Source: Citrobacter sp. R56
GTDB lineage: Bacteria; Pseudomonadota; Gammaproteobacteria; Enterobacterales; Enterobacteriaceae
DNA: 64,000 nucleotides
Reading direction: 5' to 3'
Assembly (NCBI RefSeq): GCF_016811995.1
Contig: NZ_CP069159.1
Coordinates: 2,232,001-2,296,000, forward strand
A model generated the notes under the pieces. The model was not told where the DNA came from. It made no database searches and saw nothing but the letters and a program-made list of their open reading frames with translations. Shown one piece after another: positions 56,841 through 64,000 of the stretch. Each line of letters begins with the position of its first letter. Position 1 is the first letter of the stretch. Made by a program: the position numbers and the translations under genes.

Positions 56841-59800
56841 ATGGAGAATGATATATTGAGTTACAACGGCAATAATATTTATAAAATAATCCCTTTGGAT
56901 GGTGTGGGTTTAATTGTTTTAGCGTCAATTTGCACAACCGCGCATGCTAATGCACTTTCTATTAACGACTCAAAAACGGTTGCAGAGCTTCCTGCGTCGC
57001 CACCGGCATTATATGTCGGCGACGGCGGCACGGGTTCGCTGCTTATTTCCCGCGGTGAGACGGTGGTGACTGGGCAAGATCCCAAATTAGAAAACGGGTC
57101 CGTCATGGGATACAGCCGAAATGATAACGGCACTATCACTGTTGATGGCGGCTCATGGTTTGATAGCGTCACCACGGGCAATATTCCTGCAAGCGAAGGA
57201 ACAACAGCTGTTGGTGGTGGAGGCAACGGTGCGCTGGAAATTAAGAACGGTGGTAAAGCGCATACTCTGTTTATCAATATCGGCCAAAACAACAATAGTA
57301 CCGGCGTTGTCAACGTTGATGGCGCGGACTCAGAATTATTTGCTACAGCAAATGACACTTCTGGCATTACGGTGGGGACTAACGGCAGCGGTACGCTGAA
57401 TATTACCCACGGCGGTAACGTCACCAGTAACTCGGTTTCTCATGTTGCGGATAGCGCGGGAACACAAGGTACAGTTAACGTCAGCGGAAAAGGCTCCCGT
57501 TTTACGATTACTGATGGTCAATTAAATGTTGGACGTCATGGCGACGGTATATTAAGCGTCACCGACGGTGGCACGGTGAATTCAATGGGTGGCGGGATTG
57601 CCATTGAATCGGGCGCAACGGGGGCGGCAACGATTAAAGGTGCGGGCTCAACATGGAACATAGGGACAAATCGCATTCTGAGTATTGGTTTTAAACCAAA
57701 GTCAGGCGAGGCGTCCAGCACCGGCGCTTTGGTGCTTGAAGATAACGGCACGATGGTGGCTGAAGGTGGCGTCAATATTAATAATGACTCCAGCATGCTG
57801 GTCATTGGCGCGAAGCCAGACTCAGCAGCGGCGACACCCGGTACATTAGAGGCTCCTGCCGTCAGACTGCACGCTGCCGGTAGCCAGTTAGTCTTTAATC
57901 ACACCGATACCTCCGGAAATTACCTGTTTTCGCCTGCCGTTTCAGGGCTGGGTTCCCTGAGCAATATCAGCGGAACGACCGTGTTGACGGGCGAAAATAC
58001 CTATGAAGGCGGCACTACCATCAGCGGTGGGACGCTGCAACTGGGTGATGGCACAAGCGCAGGCTCGATTGTAGGTAACGTGCTTAACAACAGCGAATTT
58101 GTTATCAACAACCCTGACGAAACATCCCTCTCTGGCGTCATCTCCGGTACGGGCTCGCTGACCCAGCAGGGGGCAGGGGAAACGGTACTCAGTGCCGTGA
58201 ATACTTACACCGGCAAAACTACCCTCAATAACGGTACGCTGCGCACGGACGTGGTTGACAGCATTGCCAGCAGCAATGAGGTGACCATCAACGGCGGCGT
58301 GTTTGACCTGAACGCGAATAACCAGCAGGTTAACCGACTGGGGGGCATCGGCGGAGAAGTGCGTCTGAATGGCGCGACGCTGACGGCGAACAACGCAACA
58401 GCCACTGACAATACCACTTTTGCCGGAGACATTGTCGACGGCACATCGGCGGGCAGTCTGACCAAAACGGGTGAGGGTTCGCTGACGCTGTCAGGTAAAA
58501 CTCAGTGGACCGGTGATACCCGTATTGACGGCGGCGAACTGGTGCTGGATGGCAGCCAAAAAGAGGCGCAACTGGTCAGCAATATCATCGGCCAGGACAA
58601 CACCGCGTTGTCACTGCGTAACGGCGCGATATTGACCGGCTGGATTGACCCGACGAACGTCAACATCGACAAAGAGAGTCGCTGGAACATGACGGCGGAT
58701 TCACGGGTTGAGGATATTCATCTCGCTGGGACCGTTAATTTTGTCGCACCCGCTTCGTTGCCTATGAGCGCAGGACGCACCCTGACCGCCAATAACTGGT
58801 ATGGGCAGGACGGTACGGTCGTGCTGAACACCGTGCTGGGCAATGATGCCTCGGTGACGGACAACATTGTGGTCAACGGCAATACCAGCGGCAACACCTT
58901 CGTGAAGGTGAACAATGCCGGTGGGAATGGTGACTGGACCCTTAACGGGATCCGTGTTGTCGAAGTGAAAGGGCTGTCTGACGGGACCTTCACCAAATCC
59001 GGGCGTATTGTGGCCGGGGCTTACGACTACAGCCTGGAGAAAAAAGGGGCTGACTGGTACCTGACTAACCAGTATGTTGCACCTCCGACACCCAAACCGG
59101 ACACGCCGGATACACCAGATACACCAGATACACCAGATACACCAGACACACCGGATACACCGGATACACCAGACACACCGGATACACCGGATACACCGGA
59201 TACACCAGATACACCAGATACACCTATTGTTCCTGGTAAACCGGTCGTTCGTCCTGAAGCCGCCAGCTATAGCGCTAACCTGATGGCGGCCAATACTATG
59301 TTCATCACCCGTCTGCACGATCGTCTGGGAGAACCTCAGTATACCGACGCGCTGACCGGCGAGAAGAAAGTCACCAGCATGTGGCTGCGTCAGGTCGGCG
59401 GGCATAACCGCTTTAAAGACAGCAGCGGGCAAATCAGCACCCAAAGCAACCGTTACGTGGTGCAACTGGGCGGGGATATTGCGCAATGGAGTTCGGATGA
59501 GCTGCAACGCTGGCATCTTGGCGTGATGGCTGGTTACGGTCGTAACAGCAGCAACAGCCGTTCGAATGTCACGGGTTATCGCTCAGAAGGCACCGTCAGC
59601 GGTTACAGCGCCGGGCTTTACGCCACCTGGTATCAGAACGATGAAACCAGACAGGGCATGTACCTGGACAGCTGGGCGCAGTACGGCTGGTTTGATAATG
59701 ACGTCAAAGGACAGGATATTCAGAATGAGTCCTACAAATCGCGCGGGATCACCGCGTCGCTTGAAGCGGGCTACACGCACAAACTGGGCGAGTTTACCGG

Positions 59801-60227
59801 CAGTCAGGGCTCACTGAATGAGTGGTATATCCAGCCGCAGGCGCAGGTCATCTGGATGGGCGTCACCGCGGACGATCACCGTGAAAGCAATGGCACTCGC
59901 GTCAGCGGTGAAGGGGAAAACAATGTGCAGACCCGTCTGGGGATGCGTACTTTCCTGAAAGGCCACAGCAAAATCGATGACGGTAAAAACCGGACCTTCC
60001 AGCCGTTTGTGGAAGCCAACTGGATCCACAACAGCGAGAAGTTTGGTGTCCGGATGGATGGCATGCGCGTCAGCCAGGATGGCTCGCAGGATCTCGGGGA
60101 ACTGAAAACCGGCGTAGAGGGCCAGTTGAATCCGCACCTGAACCTGTGGGGTAATGTTGGCGTTCAGATCGGTGATAAAGGTTACAGCGATACTTCCGCG
60201 ATGATCGGCGTGAAATACAGTTTCTGA
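56841..60227 (+). CDS. AIDA-type autotransporter outer-membrane beta-barrel protein
   Basis: 1128 residues, secreted by the type V pathway. An N-terminal signal (hydrophobic DGVGLIVLASICTTAHA) is cleaved near residue 37. The passenger (about 40-750) first carries repeats of the GxGxLxIxxGGxV type (GNGALEIKNGG, GSGTLNITHGG, GDGILSVTDGG) and then autotransporter-associated strands (TVLTGENTYEGGTTISGGTL, TVLSAVNTYTGKTTLNNGTL). A Pro-Asp-Thr repeat linker is at about 753-794. The C-terminal beta-barrel begins about 830 and ends in the expected aromatic residue (VKYSF). The start is uncertain: a TTG five codons later has a better-spaced GGAG. A surface adhesin or biofilm role is likely from family only. 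A terminator follows. Confidence 0.9.
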   Translation: MENDILSYNGNNIYKIIPLDGVGLIVLASICTTAHANALSINDSKTVAELPASPPALYVGDGGTGSLLISRGETVVTGQDPKLENGSVMGYSRNDNGTITVDGGSWFDSVTTGNIPASEGTTAVGGGGNGALEIKNGGKAHTLFINIGQNNNSTGVVNVDGADSELFATANDTSGITVGTNGSGTLNITHGGNVTSNSVSHVADSAGTQGTVNVSGKGSRFTITDGQLNVGRHGDGILSVTDGGTVNSMGGGIAIESGATGAATIKGAGSTWNIGTNRILSIGFKPKSGEASSTGALVLEDNGTMVAEGGVNINNDSSMLVIGAKPDSAAATPGTLEAPAVRLHAAGSQLVFNHTDTSGNYLFSPAVSGLGSLSNISGTTVLTGENTYEGGTTISGGTLQLGDGTSAGSIVGNVLNNSEFVINNPDETSLSGVISGTGSLTQQGAGETVLSAVNTYTGKTTLNNGTLRTDVVDSIASSNEVTINGGVFDLNANNQQVNRLGGIGGEVRLNGATLTANNATATDNTTFAGDIVDGTSAGSLTKTGEGSLTLSGKTQWTGDTRIDGGELVLDGSQKEAQLVSNIIGQDNTALSLRNGAILTGWIDPTNVNIDKESRWNMTADSRVEDIHLAGTVNFVAPASLPMSAGRTLTANNWYGQDGTVVLNTVLGNDASVTDNIVVNGNTSGNTFVKVNNAGGNGDWTLNGIRVVEVKGLSDGTFTKSGRIVAGAYDYSLEKKGADWYLTNQYVAPPTPKPDTPDTPDTPDTPDTPDTPDTPDTPDTPDTPDTPDTPDTPDTPIVPGKPVVRPEAASYSANLMAANTMFITRLHDRLGEPQYTDALTGEKKVTSMWLRQVGGHNRFKDSSGQISTQSNRYVVQLGGDIAQWSSDELQRWHLGVMAGYGRNSSNSRSNVTGYRSEGTVSGYSAGLYATWYQNDETRQGMYLDSWAQYGWFDNDVKGQDIQNESYKSRGITASLEAGYTHKLGEFTGSQGSLNEWYIQPQAQVIWMGVTADDHRESNGTRVSGEGENNVQTRLGMRTFLKGHSKIDDGKNRTFQPFVEANWIHNSEKFGVRMDGMRVSQDGSQDLGELKTGVEGQLNPHLNLWGNVGVQIGDKGYSDTSAMIGVKYSF
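59097..59222 (+). repeat. Tandem 9-base repeat coding for (Pro-Asp-Thr)14
   Basis: Fourteen units of the 9-base pattern CCRGAYACR, all in frame, encode PDT repeated. Copies vary only at third positions (CCA/CCG, GAT/GAC, ACA/ACG). The unit length keeps the reading frame when copies are gained or lost, so the linker length could vary between strains without breaking the gene. Confidence 0.95.
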
Positions 60228-60282
60228 CAGGTTCTTTAAAATGTTTTAAATCAATCTGTTAATCTATTTTTAGCCCTGTATA

Positions 60283-60314
60283 AACCGGGATCAGTTTCTG
60301 ATCCCGGTTTTTTT
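60283..60314 (+). terminator. Autotransporter terminator
   Basis: AACCGGGATCAG and CTGATCCCGGTT form a perfect 12-bp stem with a TTT loop, followed by seven T residues. Confidence 0.95.
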
Positions 60315-60620
60315 GCACCATTTTTATTTACCCAGCAATGGCAGGAAAAATCGCGCAAAGCCGTAAACCAACGAATTCGTGCAGTGTAAAGTAATAATTC
60401 CGCCATAAAAAATGGGCAAATTTGTCATTTGCGGCTTTAATTAAAGCACCGCAAAATACGTCACAGAACGTTAACAAACAAAATGTCATGCGGGTAAACT
60501 ATCACTTTTGGTTTTTATTTTTATTATTCCTGACCAGGTTCACTTTTTTAAAATTAAATCCCTTGCCTTATATAGGGGTTTAATTGAGATGTCGCTCGAT
60601 GAATAACTGAAGGATGTAAA
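60315..60620. other. Intergenic region upstream of mcbR
   Basis: 306 AT-rich bases with no recognisable gene. E. coli carries curA (yncB) directly before mcbR, and no trace of it is visible here. The mcbR promoter should lie near the 3' end; no operator is confidently seen. Confidence 0.5.
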
Positions 60621-61286
60621 ATGCCCGGTTTGGAAAGAACATCACATATCAGCCTGACGACACAGGTTGAGAACGGTTTGAAACACCAGTTGACGATAGG
60701 TGCATTAAAACCAGGTGCGAGACTGATAACGAAAAATATTGCCCACGATCTGGGGGTCAGTATTACGCCGGTTCGGGAAGCATTACTGCGGCTGGTCTCC
60801 GCCAGCGCATTGGCTGTTGCTCCGGCTCAGGCCTTTATGGTGCCGGACATCTCACTGGCGAGATGGGAAGAGATCAACCATGTCCGCACCGAACTTGAAG
60901 GTATGGCGGTAGCGGCGGCGGCAGAGGCGATTTCTGCCGAGCATATGCAGACCCTCGCCACGTTGCTGGAGCAGTATCAACAGGCGCACGAAGGCGGCAC
61001 GATACAAGAGCGACTTCTGGCAAATCACGCGTTACGATTTGAAATTTACCGTTATGCCAATATGCCAACGCTCTATCAAATGATTGAACAACTGTGGGTA
61101 CGAATGGGCCCCAGCCTGCATTTTTTATATGCTAATGGGGTGCCTGACGGTTATCAGAGCCGTGTGGAATATTATCACAGGTTGCTCGACGCGCTGGCGC
61201 AAGGAGATAAAGACGAGTGCCGCCAGTGTCTGAAAGAGATCATTGCTAAAAATGTCACCGTCATTAGAACGCAATATCTTAATTAA
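60621..61286 (+). CDS. mcbR: GntR/FadR-family regulator McbR
   Basis: 221 residues. The N-terminal winged helix includes LTIGALKPGARLITKNIAHD and LGVSITPVREALLRLVSA (about residues 24-60). It is followed by an all-helical FCD effector domain (about 85-215) with IEQLWVRMGPSLHFLY matching E. coli McbR closely. E. coli McbR (YncC) represses mcbA (ybiM) and influences mucoidy and biofilm formation. The middle part is more diverged from the E. coli protein. It is not accompanied by curA. AAGGATG lies before the ATG. A hairpin follows the stop codon. Confidence 0.88.
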   Translation: MPGLERTSHISLTTQVENGLKHQLTIGALKPGARLITKNIAHDLGVSITPVREALLRLVSASALAVAPAQAFMVPDISLARWEEINHVRTELEGMAVAAAAEAISAEHMQTLATLLEQYQQAHEGGTIQERLLANHALRFEIYRYANMPTLYQMIEQLWVRMGPSLHFLYANGVPDGYQSRVEYYHRLLDALAQGDKDECRQCLKEIIAKNVTVIRTQYLN

Positions 61287-61298
61287 TCTCGCCGGAAT

Positions 61299-61320
61299 AT
61301 AGCGGGGAGAACCCCGCTAT
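61299..61320 (+). terminator. Possible mcbR terminator
   Basis: Nine-base stem ATAGCGGGG / CCCCGCTAT with a four-base loop, 12 bases after the stop codon. The following T run is weak. Confidence 0.55.
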
Positions 61321-61437
61321 TGATGTCTTACCTTTCTGCGCTATTCAACACGCCAATACCCTTGTGACCATTCGTGCCTTCGTGGAGAAATTAAGAAGAT
61401 TACGTGGCGGGTGAAAAGAATGCTCCACATATTGATA

Positions 61438-61456
61438 AATAATGATTACTATTCGC
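61438..61456 (+). promoter_or_regulatory. Probable Fur box upstream of yncE
   Basis: AATAATGATTACTATTCGC agrees with the 19-base Fur consensus at 13 positions and lies about 85 bases before the yncE start. E. coli yncE is known to be iron-repressed through Fur, which supports the call. Confidence 0.55.
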
Positions 61457-61540
61457 ATTCATTAAAAAGAGCAACACCATGATGTTGCTCATCGAAGCCG
61501 TGTGAAGCAGTTATACAGATATTTATCAAAGGGAGTCGTC

Positions 61541-62602
61541 ATGCATTTACGTCATCTGTTTTCGCCGCGCCTGCGGGGTTCATTATTGTTAGGTTCACTG
61601 CTTGTTGCGTCGTCATTTAGCACGCAGGCTGCGGAAGAAATGCTGCGTAAAGCCGTAGGTAAGGGCGCATATGAAATGGCCTATAGCCAGCAGGAAAATG
61701 CGTTGTGGCTGGCCACGTCGCAGAGCCGTAAAATTGACAAAGGCGGCATCGTGTATCGCCTCGACCCTGTCACGCTGGAAGTCACTCAGGCGATTCACAA
61801 CGATCTCAAACCGTTTGGCGCAACCGTTAACAATGCAACCCAAACGCTGTGGTTTGGCAATACGGTCAACAGCGCGCTGACGGCCATTGACGCCAAAACG
61901 GGTGATGTCAAAGGTCGCCTGGTCCTCGATCCCCGCCAGCGTTCAGAAGAGGTGCGTCCGTTGCAGCCACGCCAACTGGTGGCGGATGAGGCAACCAATA
62001 CGGTTTACATCAGCGGCATCGGTAAAGAGAGCGTTGTCTGGGTGGTCGATGGTGAATCCATCAAACTGAAAACCACCATCCAGAATACCGGCAAGATGAG
62101 CACCGGTCTGGCTGTCGACAGTAAAGCAGGGCGTTTGTATACCACGAACGCCGATGGCGAATTCATCACCATTGATACCGCTGATAATAAAATTCTGAGC
62201 CGCAAGAAATTGCTGGACGACGGTAAAGAGCACTTCTTTATTAACCTGAGTCTGGACACGGCCGGGCACCGCGCGTTTATCACCGATTCGAAAGCGGCGG
62301 AAGTGTTAGTGATTGATACGCGTGACGGCAAAGTGCTGGCAAAAGTGGCGGCGCCTGAATCGCTGGCGGTGCTCTTCAACCCTGCGCGTAACGAAGCCTA
62401 CGTCACCCATCGTCAGGCCGGTAAAGTTAGCGTGATTGACGCGAAGCGCTACAACGTCGTGAAGACGTTTGACACGCCAACCTTCCCGAATAGCCTCGCG
62501 CTTTCTGCCGATGGAAAAACCCTCTACGTGAGCGTTAAACAAAAATCGACTCGCGAGCAGGAAGCCACCCAGCCAGATGATGTGATCCGTATCGCACTAT
62601 AA
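61541..62602 (+). CDS. yncE: Periplasmic beta-propeller protein YncE
   Basis: 353 residues starting MHLRHLFSPRLRGSLLLG, with a signal peptide cleaved after TQA, as in E. coli YncE; the open frame extends 13 codons upstream. The mature protein is a seven-bladed beta-propeller built from YVTN-like repeats such as LYTTNADGEFITIDTADNKI, and DRVI-type strands. E. coli YncE has been shown to bind single-stranded DNA and is derepressed under iron limitation. In E. coli it is divergent from the TonB receptor gene yncD; that gene is absent here. It ends at a hairpin terminator. Confidence 0.95.
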   Translation: MHLRHLFSPRLRGSLLLGSLLVASSFSTQAAEEMLRKAVGKGAYEMAYSQQENALWLATSQSRKIDKGGIVYRLDPVTLEVTQAIHNDLKPFGATVNNATQTLWFGNTVNSALTAIDAKTGDVKGRLVLDPRQRSEEVRPLQPRQLVADEATNTVYISGIGKESVVWVVDGESIKLKTTIQNTGKMSTGLAVDSKAGRLYTTNADGEFITIDTADNKILSRKKLLDDGKEHFFINLSLDTAGHRAFITDSKAAEVLVIDTRDGKVLAKVAAPESLAVLFNPARNEAYVTHRQAGKVSVIDAKRYNVVKTFDTPTFPNSLALSADGKTLYVSVKQKSTREQEATQPDDVIRIAL

Positions 62603-62608
62603 TCCCCA

Positions 62609-62640
62609 ACAGGAGAGGGAAATCCTCTCCTGTCTTTCCT
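62609..62640 (+). terminator. yncE terminator
   Basis: A 10-bp stem, ACAGGAGAGG with CCTCTCCTGT around GAAAT, followed by CTTTCCT. Confidence 0.7.
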
Positions 62641-62742
62641 CCCACAAGCCGACATGCCTCGTTACACCCCGCAAGTAGCCTGGTCAACATCAGGGAATTA
62701 CACTACCGGCACGTTTGGATGATTGAAAAATACAGGAATATT

Positions 62743-62964
62743 ATGAAGAAGCCACTTATGTGCCTTTGCGCGGGCGTTATGCTTTTCACTCTGGCGGGTT
62801 GCACCACCGATTACGTCATGACGACGAAACAGGGGAAAACCATTGTGATTCAGGGTAAACCAAAGTTGGATAAAGAGACGGGAATGACCAGTTACACCGA
62901 TCAGGACGGCAATAAGCGGGAAATTAACAGCAATGACGTTGCTGAGCTTATCGAAGCGAATTAA
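62743..62964 (+). CDS. YgdI/YgdR-family small lipoprotein (DUF903)
   Basis: 73 residues from MKKPLMCLCAGVMLFTLAGC. The lipobox LAGC puts the acylated Cys at residue 20 and the next residue is Thr, so outer-membrane sorting is expected. The mature part, TTDYVMTTKQGKTIVIQGKP and SYTDQDGNKREINSNDV, is the YgdI/YgdR SH3-like fold. A longer open frame starts eight codons upstream but would spoil the signal peptide. The function of these lipoproteins is unknown. It lies between yncE and ansP and has its own hairpin terminator. Confidence 0.9.
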   Translation: MKKPLMCLCAGVMLFTLAGCTTDYVMTTKQGKTIVIQGKPKLDKETGMTSYTDQDGNKREINSNDVAELIEAN

Positions 62965-62972
62965 TTTCGCTC

Positions 62973-62998
62973 AGCCGGAACGTGCTGTCCGGCTTTTC
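62973..62998 (+). terminator. Terminator after the small lipoprotein gene
   Basis: AGCCGGA and TCCGGCT form a 7-bp stem with an eight-base loop, followed by TTTTCG. Confidence 0.75.
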
Positions 62999-63042
62999 GC
63001 CAATGCCCGGTAAACGTTGCGTCACCGGGCATCCAACACAAA

Positions 63043-64000
63043 TTATCGCTGATCCGCTGTTGCTTCTTTGAGCGCAGCATCTTCTGAAACGCCCGGTGCA
63101 TGACGGTGAATTTCCGCAACGCGGTTACGTACGCCAAACCAACCGGCAACCAGCATAATCGCAATCAACGGCAGGGAAGCGATGGTCCAGGTTCCGTTAG
63201 GATAGTCAAACGCCATCAACACCAGCACGCTAAGCAGGAACAGCAGGGTGAGCCAGGAGGTGAACGGCGCGCCCGGCATTTTGAAGCTGACGTCTGCCGC
63301 TTTACCTTCTTTAATCGCCTTACGCAGACGCATCTGGCAGACCACGATGAATCCCCACGACGCAATAATACCCAGCGATGCAAAGTTCAGCACGATCTCA
63401 AAGACCTGAGAAGGAACCAGATAATTAAGCAATACGCCGAAAATGTAGACGAACAGCGTCGCCAGAATTCCGGCATACGGCACCTGTTGACGGCTCATTT
63501 TCGCCATAAATTTAGGCGCAGAACCGCCCATCGACATCGAGCGCAAAATACGTCCGGTGCAGTACAGACCTGAATTGAGGCTGGAGAGCGCCGCGGTCAA
63601 TACCACGATGTTCATGATGCTGCCGACATAAGGCACGCCCAGTTTTGAGAAAAAGGTCACGAACGGACTCTGGCCTGCCTGATAGGCGTTCCACGGCAGC
63701 AACAGCACCAGCAGTACCACCGATCCGACGTAGAACAGACCAATCCGCCAGATCACGCTGTTAATCGCTTTTGGCACCATGGTTTGCGGATCTTTGCATT
63801 CCCCGGCCGCTGTCCCCACCATCTCAACGGAGGCAAAAGCAAACACCACGCCTTGCACCAGCACCAGTGCTGGCAGCAGACCGTGCGGGAAGAATCCACC
63901 GTTATCGGTGATCAAATGAAACCCGGTAGTGTTGCCATCCAGCGGTTGGCCTGATCCTAAAAAGACGGTACCGACTACCAGAAAAACCACAATCGCCAGC
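63043..64000 (-). CDS. ansP: L-asparagine permease AnsP (partial, C-terminal part)
   Basis: The last 318 or so codons of a gene that continues past base 64000. It is an amino acid:H+ symporter of the APC superfamily. The visible part includes SGQPLDGNTTGFHLITDNGG, the AAT-family segment ALVLVQGVVFAFASVEMVGT and TALSSLNSGLYCTGRILRSM, with about eight membrane helices, ending in a charged cytosolic tail. It matches E. coli AnsP and, as there, lies next to yncE. The N-terminal helices are outside the window. Confidence 0.93.
   Translation of the reverse strand, partial: LAIVVFLVVGTVFLGSGQPLDGNTTGFHLITDNGGFFPHGLLPALVLVQGVVFAFASVEMVGTAAGECKDPQTMVPKAINSVIWRIGLFYVGSVVLLVLLLPWNAYQAGQSPFVTFFSKLGVPYVGSIMNIVVLTAALSSLNSGLYCTGRILRSMSMGGSAPKFMAKMSRQQVPYAGILATLFVYIFGVLLNYLVPSQVFEIVLNFASLGIIASWGFIVVCQMRLRKAIKEGKAADVSFKMPGAPFTSWLTLLFLLSVLVLMAFDYPNGTWTIASLPLIAIMLVAGWFGVRNRVAEIHRHAPGVSEDAALKEATADQR

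Noticed and set aside
59074-59283. Plus-strand frame of 69 codons encoding an Ile-His-Gln repeat
   Set aside because: It is the alternative frame of the Pro-Asp-Thr repeat inside the autotransporter gene.

Overview
This window is chromosomal DNA from a member of the Enterobacteriaceae. Gene order from azoR and hrpA through ydcF, aldA, gapC, cybB, trg, ydcI, ydcJ, opgD, ydcH, rimL, ydcK, tehAB, ydcL, ydcO, ydcN, rlhA, yncJ, ydcR, ydcSTUV, patD, yncL, ortT, ydcY, ydcZ, mnaT, mcbR, yncE and ansP matches the E. coli K-12 terminus region as I remember it. Several features look Salmonella/Citrobacter-like rather than E. coli-like: an intact gapC, frmRA without frmB next to trg, and a srfABC operon. 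Citrobacter or a close relative is my best inference; I could not compare sequences against a database.

Layout. (1) 1-5.8 kb, minus strand: an accessory type I secretion locus with a very large RTX protein carrying an animal-type haem peroxidase domain, followed by the start of a PrtD-like ABC exporter that runs off the window. (2) 6.4-22 kb: azoR, hrpA, an MHS-family transporter, ydcF, aldA, gapC, cybB, the RydC small RNA, an unrecognised 70-residue protein, frmRA, trg and ydcI. (3) 22-36 kb: ydcJ, an inserted type-B carboxylesterase, opgD, ydcH, rimL, ydcK, the tellurite genes tehAB, ydcL, the divergent ydcO/ydcN pair, rlhA and yncJ. (4) 35.9-38.5 kb: an inserted short-loop (CIO-like) cytochrome bd oxidase operon with a 42-residue accessory subunit. 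(5) 38.6-46.3 kb: the ydcR regulator, the ydcSTUV-patD polyamine-type uptake and oxidation operon, and two tiny membrane proteins, yncL and ortT. (6) 46.3-54.6 kb: the srfABC operon, divergent from an orphan DppA-like binding protein. (7) 54.7-64 kb: ydcY, ydcZ-mnaT with a divergent XRE-cupin regulator, an autotransporter with a (Pro-Asp-Thr)14 linker, mcbR, yncE, a small lipoprotein and the truncated end of ansP.

The accessory insertions (RTX peroxidase with its exporter, MHS transporter, carboxylesterase, bd oxidase, srfABC with the DppA-like protein, autotransporter) sit between well-conserved core genes with no transposase, integrase, tRNA or CRISPR visible. No coding region shows an obvious frameshift. 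The parts most worth a second look are the RTX peroxidase, which keeps the haem-ligand and catalytic residues of the myeloperoxidase fold; the srfABC trio, which combines an actin/Hsp70-type ATPase, a degenerate P-loop protein and a membrane-anchored partner; and two clear regulatory architectures, a direct-repeat operator between ydcO and ydcN and an apparently leaderless, self-overlapping promoter for the XRE-cupin regulator.
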